Shown here in pieces: positions 35,550 through 42,889 of a DNA stretch of 64,000 nt. The stretch is from Streptomyces sp. TP-A0874 (lineage in GTDB: Bacteria > Actinomycetota > Actinomycetes > Streptomycetales > Streptomycetaceae), in the NCBI RefSeq assembly GCF_001748085.1, contig NZ_BBZK01000005.1, forward strand, positions 558,001-622,000, in the 5' to 3' direction. The notes beneath the pieces are model-generated. The model had not been told where the DNA came from, ran no database searches, and saw only the letters and a list, made by a program, of their open reading frames with translations. The translations under genes and the position numbers were made by a program. Within the stretch, counting starts at the first letter, position 1. Every line of letters begins with the position of its first letter.

Positions 35550-35597
35550 CGGGAAGGCCTCCTCTTCGTCGCTCACCGGTTGTCCGTGGGGGCTGTG

Positions 35598-35708
35598 CTA
35601 CTTCATCGTCTTCCAGGCGATCGCCGCGATGATGATGATGGCGATGACGAAGATGGTGATCGTCGCTGCGCTCATATTGCCGAAAACGCTCCTCGGTTGC
35701 TGGCTCAT
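35598..35708 (-). CDS. 36-residue single-helix membrane peptide in the linaridin operon
   Basis: A short gene between linL and the methyltransferase. It encodes MSQQPRSVFGNMSAATI followed by a very hydrophobic Ile-rich helix and the tail AWKTMK. The orientation is probably N-out/C-in by the positive-inside rule at the tail. It starts 10 nt after the linL stop and ends 48 nt before the methyltransferase ATG, so it fits the operon spacing. The ribosome-binding site is weak (TGAGTGAT). It could be a small subunit holding the LinH/LinL complex at the membrane, an immunity peptide, or chance; a homologue search is needed to tell. Confidence 0.55.
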   Translation of the reverse strand: MSQQPRSVFGNMSAATITIFVIAIIIIAAIAWKTMK

Positions 35709-35718
35709 CAGTTATCAC

Positions 35719-36357
35719 TCAAGACTTTGTCTTTACCGCGTCCGGGGTGGCCGGGGTCACCCTGGTGCGTGGTCTGGATACGGATTCGTCCTCGGCCATC
35801 GGGGTGTAGGGCGAGACGAAGATGATCTCGGGCTCGTTCGACTCGTCGTACCCGGTGGCCCTGGTCAGGGTGAACTGGAAACCCTTCACCCCGGAGGCGC
35901 CGGGGGCCTGCCCTATCTCCCGCCGCAGGAAGTTGACCAGCATGCGGTAAGCGGGCAGCGGCACGATCTCGTCGAAACCCTTGTCGATCGAGGTGATCAG
36001 CTCACTGCAGATGTCGAAGACCGCCTTCTCCGGACGCCGCCCGGGGAACCAGGCGATCTGCCGGAACTTCCGCCCGGAGATGACGTCGACCAGCCGCCAC
36101 TTCGACGTCTCCCCGCTGTGGTCCAGCGTCCGGTAGAAGAAGTGGTAGTCGTGCTGGGCGGGGGTGGGGGCGAAGAACCGCCAGTTCGGGTAGAGGGCGG
36201 AGAAGATGTCGGACCGCTGCACCCGGTTGAAGCCGGGGTTCGGGTGCTGGGCGGCCAGCGTGCCGAAGAGGACGGCCGCCGTCGCCACCCTGGTGACCGC
36301 TCCGGGGCCGGTCAGGGCGCGCTTCAGCAGTGACCGCGGCTGTGACGCCGTGCTCAT
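35719..36357 (-). CDS. linL: LinL-like linaridin maturation protein
   Basis: A 212-residue protein with one hydrophobic segment near residues 20-35 (VTRVATAAVLFGTLAA). A conserved-looking aromatic patch follows: LYPNWRFFAPTPAQHDYHFFYRTL. Its position directly after the LinH-like gene, with an ATGA overlap (36354-36357), matches the invariant LinH-LinL pair. In the family these two are needed to convert Thr to dehydrobutyrine by a mechanism unlike lanthipeptide dehydratases. No LanB, LanC or LanM domain is present in the window. Confidence 0.75.
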   Translation of the reverse strand: MSTASQPRSLLKRALTGPGAVTRVATAAVLFGTLAAQHPNPGFNRVQRSDIFSALYPNWRFFAPTPAQHDYHFFYRTLDHSGETSKWRLVDVISGRKFRQIAWFPGRRPEKAVFDICSELITSIDKGFDEIVPLPAYRMLVNFLRREIGQAPGASGVKGFQFTLTRATGYDESNEPEIIFVSPYTPMAEDESVSRPRTRVTPATPDAVKTKS

Positions 36358-38237
36358 CGGGCCTCCTCCTTCAGGGCGTCGGACACGGCCTCGCCGGTCC
36401 GGGAGATCTCCGTGACGAACTCCTGGATCCGCCGGCTCACCCGGGTGCTCAGCCGGGCGTTGGTGAGCATGCTGTCGTGGTCCGCCCCGTCGATGACGGT
36501 GGTCCGCACGACCTTGCCGCGGCGGCGGTGCGCGTCGGCCAACTCGTGGTGCATGAGCAGGTGCTCCGGGTCCCGGTCCACCGTCCGCTGGGCGGAGATC
36601 ACCAGGGCGTGGGCGTCGATCTCGCCCAGTTCGCCGTCGAAGGACCGGAAATCCTTCTCGGTGGCCTTCCACTCGCGTGTGCCGGCCGTCCACAGCCGGG
36701 TGTCCGCGTACTGGGCGAAGGCCCGGGAACGGTAGTTGGCCGGCAGGCTGTTGACCCAGTTCGGGCGCACCAGCAGGATGCCGAGCCCGGCCCGCAGGCT
36801 GCCGACGAACAGGCTGAGACCGTCGCTGAACTTCTTCGCGGACTCGCTCTGCTGCTGCGAGCGGATCAGCTCACCAGGGTGCGAGCTGTCCAGGTAGACG
36901 ATGCCGTGCAGCCGGTCGCCCAGCTGCCCCGCCGTCCGCCGGGCGATCTCCCCGCCCAGCGAGTGACCGGCGATGACGACCTTCCGGCCCGCCGGGACCA
37001 CCCCGTCGATGAGGTCCACCAGGTCGTCGACCGACTCGCCCAGGGTGAACTCCCGGCCGCCCGCGTAGGTGCTGGCCGCGTACCCCGCCCGGTTGTAGGT
37101 GACGAGGTCGAAGTCGCTCTCCGAGACCAGCGTGTCGGTGATCCATCCGAAGTGCTCGGAGGTGGAGGCCATGCCCGGCACGAAGACGATGACCGGGTCG
37201 GAGTCCCGCCCCGACAGCCGGGCCTCGTAGGTGAGGGTGTTGCCGTGCCGGGTGACCAGCTTGCGGGTGCCGGGGTACCGGTCGGCCGCCCGGGCCCGGC
37301 GGGTCCCGGCCACGGCGGCGGCGGTCGCCACCGCGCCGGCCCCCGTCACCAGCACCGTCAGCAGGGCGCGGTCGTCCCGGCCGGCCACCGCGGGGTGGTC
37401 CTTGGGCGTGCTGGTGTACGCCACCATCGGGTGCATGGAGACGAAGGAGGTCACGAAGCGCCCGAGCCCCATCAGGAAGCCGTTGGCCACGTGGAAGCTC
37501 GCCGCGCTGGCGATGATCGGCCGGGCCAGCAGCCCGCCCTTGGCGTAGGCGATCGGGAACAGGCACTCCAGGGCGAGGACGCCGTGCGCGAGGTACCGCG
37601 CGGGCACCGGGTACCGCTGGGCGAGCCGGAAGAAGCCCTCATGCCCGTAGGTCCTGGTGCGCATCACCCCGGCCAGCGCGGATCCGTCCCGCCAGGGCCT
37701 GCCGAGCAGCTTGACCCAACCGGAGATCAGGTACGACATGTTGGCCTGGAGCGCCACGTACCACATCAGGGTGTCCTGGACGTTCTCCGAGGAGGAGAGC
37801 CGGGCCAGTCCGGTGGTCGTCTGGACCAGCGTGGACACCTGGTCGGAGCCGTCGGTGCCGTAGCGGTGGCGGGGGTACAGCGCCGCGTTGCTGAGGCCGA
37901 GGAAGACGTTGGCCGCGCCCCGCCACTTCCCGTTGCCGGGCAGCAGCAGGCCGGCGCTGGCGGCGACCCGTGCCGCGTGGAGGGCGGTCGTGGTCTTCTC
38001 GTTGCCCACGAAGTCCAGGAAGCGGCGGGTGAGCCGGGTGGAGCCGACGTGCACGTCCCGGGCGATGCTCCAGTCGTTCAGCCCTCCCTTCCGCATGTTG
38101 TGGCGCTGGCTCAGGTACTCCAGGCTGGAGGTCAGCGACGTGCAAGCACTCAGTCGTTCCGATGCGCCTAGAGCGCGGTCACGCGAGACGGGGATCGGCC
38201 CGAACAGCGCGGATACCAGCTTTCCCGGCAGTTTCAC
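36354..38237 (-). CDS. linH: LinH-like membrane protein with alpha/beta-hydrolase domain
   Basis: A 627-residue protein. The N-terminal half (to about residue 310) has several hydrophobic segments, such as VARYLAHGVLALECLFPIAYA and LLTVLVTGAGAVATAAAVAG. The C-terminal half is an alpha/beta hydrolase: VIVFVPGMASTSEHFGWI, nucleophile elbow VIAGHSLGGEI, and catalytic His region DGADHDSML. This fusion is the hallmark of CypH/LinH. GTG start at 38237 follows GGAGG at 6 nt. It is the first gene after the precursor pair and the attenuator hairpin, and is coupled to linL. Confidence 0.78.
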   Translation of the reverse strand: MKLPGKLVSALFGPIPVSRDRALGASERLSACTSLTSSLEYLSQRHNMRKGGLNDWSIARDVHVGSTRLTRRFLDFVGNEKTTTALHAARVAASAGLLLPGNGKWRGAANVFLGLSNAALYPRHRYGTDGSDQVSTLVQTTTGLARLSSSENVQDTLMWYVALQANMSYLISGWVKLLGRPWRDGSALAGVMRTRTYGHEGFFRLAQRYPVPARYLAHGVLALECLFPIAYAKGGLLARPIIASAASFHVANGFLMGLGRFVTSFVSMHPMVAYTSTPKDHPAVAGRDDRALLTVLVTGAGAVATAAAVAGTRRARAADRYPGTRKLVTRHGNTLTYEARLSGRDSDPVIVFVPGMASTSEHFGWITDTLVSESDFDLVTYNRAGYAASTYAGGREFTLGESVDDLVDLIDGVVPAGRKVVIAGHSLGGEIARRTAGQLGDRLHGIVYLDSSHPGELIRSQQQSESAKKFSDGLSLFVGSLRAGLGILLVRPNWVNSLPANYRSRAFAQYADTRLWTAGTREWKATEKDFRSFDGELGEIDAHALVISAQRTVDRDPEHLLMHHELADAHRRRGKVVRTTVIDGADHDSMLTNARLSTRVSRRIQEFVTEISRTGEAVSDALKEEAR

Positions 38238-38330
38238 GGCAGCCTCCAGGGTGCCCGGGGTCGGCGGTTCTGGGTGTGGGGGTGGCGGATGGGGCGGTGA
38301 CGGGACGGCAGCGGGAAGCGGTGGGAACGC

Positions 38331-38363
38331 TGCCCGGCCGGTGACGGTGCTACCGGCCGGGCA
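38331..38363 (-). terminator. Hairpin between precursor genes and linH (attenuator)
   Basis: A perfect 12-bp stem (TGCCCGGCCGGT and its complement) with a 9-nt loop, 33 nt after the stop of the last precursor and 94 nt before linH. The position suggests partial termination, giving more precursor than enzyme mRNA. No T tract follows. Confidence 0.6.
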
Positions 38364-38395
38364 ACTTCACTGCTGGTTAACGCCCGTGGCCAAGG

Positions 38396-38575
38396 TCAGC
38401 CGCGGCCGGCCTCGAAGGCCGCGACGGTGGCGGAGGCGACCGCAACGCCGCCGAGGAAGGCGGCAGGGGTCACCAGCACCGGGTGGGCGCCGCTGAAGAG
38501 GGTGCCGGCGGTGTCCTCGACGTCGATGTCCGCGAGAGCGGCGGACCGGTTGATGTACGAGTCCATCTCGATCAT
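38396..38575 (-). CDS. linA1: Linaridin-type precursor peptide 1
   Basis: A 59-residue peptide. An acidic leader (MIEMDSYINRSAALADIDVE, then DTAGTLFSGAH) runs into the junction PVLVTP, which matches the PxxxTP motif of linaridin leaders. By analogy with cypemycin, where cutting precedes the residue before TP, the core would be residues 35-59: it begins VTPAAF, ends EAGRG, has Thr2, Thr16 and Ser14, and lacks cysteine. The ATG has GGAG 8 nt upstream. It follows precursor 2 by 53 nt and shares its plan, so the two form a pair. Confidence 0.8.
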   Translation of the reverse strand: MIEMDSYINRSAALADIDVEDTAGTLFSGAHPVLVTPAAFLGGVAVASATVAAFEAGRG

Positions 38576-38628
38576 TGCGAGCTCCTGTCTGGTTTGGGGG
38601 GTGGCTCTGAACGAAAGGGCCGGCTGGC

Positions 38629-38802
38629 TCAGCCGACGGCCTTGCCGGCGGCGTAGGCGCCGGTCACGATGGCGGCGCCGGCGACGAACGCCGCGGCGGC
38701 GGCCGGGGTGGCCAGGACGACCATGGCCGACTCGGTAACAGCACCCTCGGTGGTCTCGTCGAGCAGACCGAGGTCGGTGGTGTTGAGCTTCTCTTCCAGC
38801 AT
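38629..38802 (-). CDS. linA2: Linaridin-type precursor peptide 2
   Basis: A 57-residue peptide with an acidic leader (MLEEKLNTTDLGLLDETTEG, then AVTESAM) and the junction VVLATP. This differs from the consensus PxxxTP only in the first position. The predicted core is residues 31-57: ATPAAAAAF at the start, Thr2 and Thr17, one Tyr, and AAGKAVG at the end. Ribosome-binding site AAGGAG at 5 nt from the ATG. The core is hydrophobic, Ala-rich and cysteine-free, like precursor 1; both end with AG[R/K]. No AviCys can form. Confidence 0.78.
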   Translation of the reverse strand: MLEEKLNTTDLGLLDETTEGAVTESAMVVLATPAAAAAFVAGAAIVTGAYAAGKAVG

Positions 38803-38828
38803 GCGAACTCCTTATGGATTCATGCGGA

Positions 38829-39071
38829 TTACTGCCAGCCGTTGACGAGCTGACAGATGGGCAGTTTGCCCAGATCCGCCGGAGCCGGAATCTGCAGTTC
38901 GCAGACCTGAGGCACCACGCCATTCCCGTGTTGCGTGGAAACCGGCGCCGCCGAGCTCGTCGATACGGAGAACGCGGTCACGGCGACGCTCAGTATCAGA
39001 ACACTGGAAAGCCGACAGGCGAAGCTGCCTGAATCGGTCTTCGCAGGACGAAATTCCGATCGGATTCGCAC
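38829..39071 (-). CDS. Small secreted two-cysteine peptide upstream of the precursors
   Basis: An 80-residue protein with a Sec-type signal: basic start (MRIRSEFRPAK), hydrophobic core LSSVLILSVAVTAFSV, and a probable signal-peptidase site after SSA-A. The mature part of about 38 residues has two cysteines, VCELQIPAPADLGKLPICQ, which could form a disulfide outside the cell. Start GTG 39071 with GGGAGGAAAGA. It ends 26 nt before precursor 2 on the same strand, so it is very likely co-transcribed with it. Family not recognised. It could be an immunity, delivery or signal peptide for the linaridin. Confidence 0.65.
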   Translation of the reverse strand: MRIRSEFRPAKTDSGSFACRLSSVLILSVAVTAFSVSTSSAAPVSTQHGNGVVPQVCELQIPAPADLGKLPICQLVNGWQ

Positions 39072-39181
39072 TCTTTCCTCCCTTGAATATCGTGGTCGGC
39101 TCCGGCCTTCGGAAGAATGCCAGGGCTCGACTGGCCACTGAATGGGGATCGGTGGCAGATAGCTGCACGGCCCGGTTCAGC

Positions 39182-39202
39182 TTTGTGCCCCGGGTGTACA
39201 AA
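39182..39202. promoter_or_regulatory. Imperfect palindrome upstream of the secreted-peptide/precursor operon
   Basis: A 21-bp dyad with TTTGT/ACAAA outer arms and 16 of 20 symmetric positions. It overlaps the end of the response-regulator gene, about 110 nt before the GTG of the secreted peptide. It may be an operator for cluster control; this is inference only. Confidence 0.3.
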
Positions 39203-39206
39203 CCCC

Positions 39207-39830
39207 TCAGAGCCATCCCTGAGCGCGCGCGATACGCACCGCTGCGTGCCGGTTCTCGGCGGAAAGTTTCATTACGGCGGAGGAGAGGTAGTTGCGCACG
39301 GTTCCCGGCGCCAGCGCCGCTCTCCGGGCGATCTCCGCGATGGGGGCGCCGTCGGCCGCGAGCTCCAGCAGCTCCGTCTCCCGGTCCGAGAGCGGGGACT
39401 CCCCCGAACTGATCGCGTCCGCGGCCAACTCCGGATCCACGTAACGGCGCCCGGAACGGACCGTGCGGATGATCTCCGCCAGGTGCTGCGCCGAGACGGT
39501 CTTGGGGACGAAACCACGCACCCCGGCGGAGAGCGCCCGCCGAAGGTGGCCGGGCCGCCCGTGGCCGGTGACGATCATCGTGGCGCAGTCGGGCAGCTCA
39601 CCCCGGAGGGCGGCGGCCACCGCGACCCCGTCGGAACCGGGCATCTGCAGGTCCAGCACCGCCACATCGGGCCGGTGCGCCCGCGCCATGGCCAGAGCCT
39701 CCGGTCCGGAGGCCGCCTCGGCCACCACCAGCAAGTCCTCCTCCAGGCCCAGCAGCGCCGCCAGCGCGCCCCGGATGAGGTGCTCGTCATCGGCCAGCAG
39801 CACGCGGATCGGCCGGGGTTCCGCACTCAC
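39207..39830 (-). CDS. DesR-like NarL-family response regulator
   Basis: A 207-residue regulator: receiver domain with LLADDEH and phosphoacceptor Asp60 (VAVLDLQMPGSDG), then a LuxR helix-turn-helix (LSDRETELLELAADGAPIAEIA, APGTVRNYLSSAVMKL). GTG start at 39830 overlaps the kinase stop (GTGA). Sequence type matches DesR/LiaR-like regulators encoded with ABC-2 transporters. The likely target is the ATGACA palindrome before its own operon. Confidence 0.92.
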   Translation of the reverse strand: MSAEPRPIRVLLADDEHLIRGALAALLGLEEDLLVVAEAASGPEALAMARAHRPDVAVLDLQMPGSDGVAVAAALRGELPDCATMIVTGHGRPGHLRRALSAGVRGFVPKTVSAQHLAEIIRTVRSGRRYVDPELAADAISSGESPLSDRETELLELAADGAPIAEIARRAALAPGTVRNYLSSAVMKLSAENRHAAVRIARAQGWL

Positions 39831-41044
39831 GTCGTCACCTTTCCCACCGGCAGCTCGGCCGTCAGCCGGAACCGTCCACCCGGCAGCGGCCCGGACTCCA
39901 GGGAGCCGTCGAACGGGGCCAGCCGCTCCCTCAGCCCCGCCAGGCCGCTGCCGCCCGCCGCCGTCGCGGACTCCGGGACGGCCCCGTCGTTCTCCATGAC
40001 CAGCACAGCGCTGCCGCCGATCCGGAGGGACACCGTGCACTGCTCGGCGTTGGCGTGGCGGAGCACGTTGGTCGTGCCCTCCCGGACCACCCAGCCCAGG
40101 GCGGACTGGACCTCTTCGGGCAGGGTGCCCACCCCGCCGTCCTCGATCCGGCAGTCGATGCCCGCGGCCCGCAGGATGCTGCGGGTCCCGGCGAGTTCGG
40201 TGCGCAGATCGGCCCTGCGGTAACCGCGCACCACCTCCCGCACCTCCCGTTGCGACTCCCGCGCGATCCGCTGCACCTCGACCATCTGGTCGACGGCGGC
40301 GGGCGAGCCGCGCTGGCCCAGTTGGGCCGCCAACTCGCTCTTGAGCGCGATCACCGACAGGTTCCGGCCGAGCACGTCGTGCAGGTCTCGGCTGAAGCGC
40401 AGCCGCTCCTCGGCGACCGCCAGCCGCGCCTGGGTCTCCCGGGCCCGGTCGAGTTCCCAGACCGCGGCCAGCAGCCAGGTGGAGAAACGGGCGGTGAAGG
40501 CGAACGACAGCCCCGCGACCAGCACGGCGAGGCCGAAGGCCCACGCCTGCCACAGCGAGGCGCCCATACCGACCGCCACCGGCGCCGCCAGCAGCGACGT
40601 GCCCAGCACCAGAGCGCTGACCCGGCCTGCCGGACGGAGGTTGATGGTCAGCGGCATCAGCCCGACGGTCAGCGGGCCCAAGGTCACCAACGCGGTCGGC
40701 ACCTGCCCGGGAAGGGCGTCCACCGCCCGCAGGACGGGCGCGAGGAGCAGCGGCAGTGCGGAGAGCGCGGCGGCGGCGGCCAGCAGACCGGTGGGGCGTT
40801 CCCGGCGGTCGAGCGCCCAGTTCAGCGCCGTCGAGCAGGCCGCTCCGACCAGACCGGCGTGGATCGCGACCAGGGTGGTCAGCCCGATCCGGGTGGCCAT
40901 CGGCGCGTCGCCCAGCGCCACCCGGCTGCCGATGGCGACGGCCTCCAGTACGGCGAAAAGGAAGAAGGTCCAGCGGGTGTACAGCTCGATACGGGCCGGA
41001 TCGCTCCGCCGATCCCACCAGGCCGTCAACGTCCGCGGTGACAT
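39827..41044 (-). CDS. DesK-like sensor histidine kinase
   Basis: A 405-residue kinase. Several hydrophobic segments lie in residues 30-180, then FSRDLHDVLGRNLSVIALKSELAAQL with His222 split over the DesK-type DLHDVLG motif, and a GHKL domain (GWVVREGTTNVLRHA, GSGLAGLRERL). The start is ATG 41044 with GGAGGGG upstream; a longer frame into the permease is not used. DesK-type kinases sense membrane state, so this system may respond to membrane-active peptides such as the cluster product. Confidence 0.92.
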   Translation of the reverse strand: MSPRTLTAWWDRRSDPARIELYTRWTFFLFAVLEAVAIGSRVALGDAPMATRIGLTTLVAIHAGLVGAACSTALNWALDRRERPTGLLAAAAALSALPLLLAPVLRAVDALPGQVPTALVTLGPLTVGLMPLTINLRPAGRVSALVLGTSLLAAPVAVGMGASLWQAWAFGLAVLVAGLSFAFTARFSTWLLAAVWELDRARETQARLAVAEERLRFSRDLHDVLGRNLSVIALKSELAAQLGQRGSPAAVDQMVEVQRIARESQREVREVVRGYRRADLRTELAGTRSILRAAGIDCRIEDGGVGTLPEEVQSALGWVVREGTTNVLRHANAEQCTVSLRIGGSAVLVMENDGAVPESATAAGGSGLAGLRERLAPFDGSLESGPLPGGRFRLTAELPVGKVTT

Positions 41045-41088
41045 GGCCACCCCTCCACCGCTCTCCCGCCAGACCGCCGGCCCCAGCG

Positions 41089-41856
41089 TCAACGCCGGGG
41101 TTCCCAGCGGAACCACCGGCGTACAGCAAACACCGACAACGCGGCCCAGGCCACCGCCAGCGCGAGCGCCCGCACCGCGTCGAACGCCCCGAGACCGCCC
41201 AGCCAGCCGGCCCGGACCAGATCCACCACCGGGGAGAGCGGCAGCATCCGCAGCCCGTCCGCCACCGGGTCGGGAAGGACGTCCAGGGGCACGAACAGGC
41301 CGGAGCCGCCCAACGACACCATCAGCAGCGGCAACGTGGTGACCTGGGCGCTCTCCACGGTCTTGGTGAAGACTGCGGTCGCGGCCCCCAGGCCCACCAT
41401 CAGCAGCAGCCCCAAGGCCACCCCCGCCAGCAGCAGATCCGGCCGCTCCGGCAGGCCCACGTCCATCAGCAGGGCCCCGGCGGCGATCAGCAGCGCGCAC
41501 TGGACCAGCGCGGCGACCACCACCGGCAGCGCGGTGCCGGCCATGATCTCCCAGTCCGCGGCCTCACCGGTGCGCAGCCGTTTGAGCACCAACTCCTCGC
41601 GCCTGGTGACGTAGGCGGGGACCAGGCTGGCGTAGACGACCATCAACAGCACGGTGGCGATACCGCCGGTCATCAGCACCCCGGAGAATTCCAGGCCGGT
41701 GCCGGCGAGGTTGATGTCCGCCATCGTCGTCCGCGCGAACAGGACCATGCAGACCGGCAGCAGCGCGACGGTGAACACCGCCGTGCGGTTGCGCAGCAGC
41801 AGCGTCAGCTCGGCCCGTCCGAGCGCCCGTATCCGTCCCAGGACCGTCGAACTCAT
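41089..41856 (-). CDS. ABC-2 transporter permease
   Basis: A 255-residue membrane protein with six hydrophobic helices. It starts after a short amphipathic N-terminus (LGRIRALGRAELTLLLRNRTA) and contains the ABC-2 motif region RREELVLKRLRTGE. Start ATG 41856 overlaps the ATPase stop (ATGA). It pairs with the ATPase upstream and the DesK/R genes 44 nt downstream, a common four-gene unit in actinomycetes for drug or peptide efflux. Confidence 0.92.
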   Translation of the reverse strand: MSSTVLGRIRALGRAELTLLLRNRTAVFTVALLPVCMVLFARTTMADINLAGTGLEFSGVLMTGGIATVLLMVVYASLVPAYVTRREELVLKRLRTGEAADWEIMAGTALPVVVAALVQCALLIAAGALLMDVGLPERPDLLLAGVALGLLLMVGLGAATAVFTKTVESAQVTTLPLLMVSLGGSGLFVPLDVLPDPVADGLRMLPLSPVVDLVRAGWLGGLGAFDAVRALALAVAWAALSVFAVRRWFRWEPRR

Positions 41857-42788
41857 TCCGCACCCACCCCAACCGTCTCGGGCCGCGCCTCCCGGGAGCG
41901 GCTGATCTCCAGGAACGCCTCTTCCAACGAGGCCGCCCGAGCGTCCAGCCCGGCCAACTCCAGGTTCCGGTCGCGCGCCCAGAGCAGCAGCCGGATCAAC
42001 GAGTCCTGGAGCTGCTCGGTGCGGATCTCGACCCGCCGCCCCTCCACCGTGGCGTCGAGCGGCAGTTGCTCCGCCGCGACGCCCTCCGGCAGCCGGAAGC
42101 GGATACGGGACGGCCGGGCGGCGGTGACCTCCTCGGGCGTGCCCGAGGCGACGATCCGCCCCCCGTGCATGATCGCCAGCCGGTCGGCCAGTTCCTCGGC
42201 CTCCTCCAGGTAGTGCGTGGTCAACACCACCGTCGTGCCCGCGGCCTGGAGCTCCCGGACCAACCTCCAGGTGTCCCGGCGGCCTTCGGCGTCCATGCCG
42301 GTGGTGGGCTCGTCGAGGAAGAGCACCTCCGGCCTGCCGAGGACGGCCAGCGCCAGATCCAGCCGGCGCCGCTCGCCCCCGGAGAGCTGCTTGACGCGCA
42401 CCTCGGCCCGCTGGGTCAGGGAGACCAGCGCGAGCACCTCGCCGATCGGCCGCGCACCGCTCGTGCAGCCGGCCCACATCCGGAGTGTCTCGGTGACCGT
42501 CAGTTCGGAGGGGAAGCCGCCTTCCTGGAGCATGATCCCGATCCGGGGGCGGACGTGGGCCCGCTCGTCGCACGGATCGCGGCCCAGCAGCTTGACCTGC
42601 CCGCCGCTGGGCCGGGCGAGCCCCTCGAGCAGCTCGACCGTCGAGGTCTTGCCGGCTCCGTTCGTCCCCAGCAGGGCGAACAGCTCGCCGCGGGCCACCG
42701 AGAAGGAGACGCCGCGCACGGCCTCGAAGCCACCGCCGTAGCTGCGCCGCAGCTCGGTGACCTCGATCACTGTCTCGTCGCTTGTCAT
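41853..42788 (-). CDS. ABC transporter ATP-binding protein
   Basis: A 311-residue ATPase. Walker A GTNGAGKTS, signature VKQLSGGERRRLDLAL, Walker B VLFLDEPTTGMD, then a C-terminal drug-exporter-type extension (RFRLPEGVAAEQLPL). The start is taken as ATG 42788 (MTSDETVIEV), the first residue before the conserved strand; longer frames run into the palindrome region and the tRNA. The ribosome-binding site is poor. It lies under the two inverted repeats upstream and heads an operon with permease, kinase and regulator. Confidence 0.92.
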   Translation of the reverse strand: MTSDETVIEVTELRRSYGGGFEAVRGVSFSVARGELFALLGTNGAGKTSTVELLEGLARPSGGQVKLLGRDPCDERAHVRPRIGIMLQEGGFPSELTVTETLRMWAGCTSGARPIGEVLALVSLTQRAEVRVKQLSGGERRRLDLALAVLGRPEVLFLDEPTTGMDAEGRRDTWRLVRELQAAGTTVVLTTHYLEEAEELADRLAIMHGGRIVASGTPEEVTAARPSRIRFRLPEGVAAEQLPLDATVEGRRVEIRTEQLQDSLIRLLLWARDRNLELAGLDARAASLEEAFLEISRSREARPETVGVGAE

Positions 42789-42820
42789 GAGGTCAAGGGT
42801 CGCCGGTGCCGAGCCACCTC

Positions 42821-42836
42821 GACAGTGCGGGCTGTC
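42821..42836. promoter_or_regulatory. Inverted repeat GACAG-N6-CTGTC
   Basis: GACAG and CTGTC with a 6-nt spacer, 32 bp upstream of the ABC ATPase start. It may overlap the promoter or be a second regulator half-site pair next to the ATGACA palindrome. Confidence 0.4.
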
Positions 42837-42846
42837 ACCACTGCCC

Positions 42847-42860
42847 ATGACAAATGTCAT
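42847..42860. promoter_or_regulatory. DesR-type operator ATGACA-aa-TGTCAT
   Basis: A perfect 6-bp inverted repeat with a 2-bp spacer, 58 bp upstream of the ABC ATPase. This sequence type is typical for DesR/LiaR-like regulators that control their own transporter operons. It is the best candidate site for the regulator at 39207-39830. Confidence 0.6.
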
Positions 42861-42889
42861 CGGAGAGCGGAAGGGCGGTGGGAGAGACG

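Noticed and set aside
38396..38923. 175-residue version of precursor 1
   Set aside because: The first part overlaps precursor 2 in another frame and lacks a ribosome-binding site; the ATG at 38575 has GGAG at 8 nt.
39207..41129. A fused kinase-regulator (hybrid) reading of about 640 residues
   Set aside because: The upstream part of that frame is a shadow of the kinase gene. Separate starts (ATG 41044, GTG 39830) with a GTGA overlap explain both proteins.
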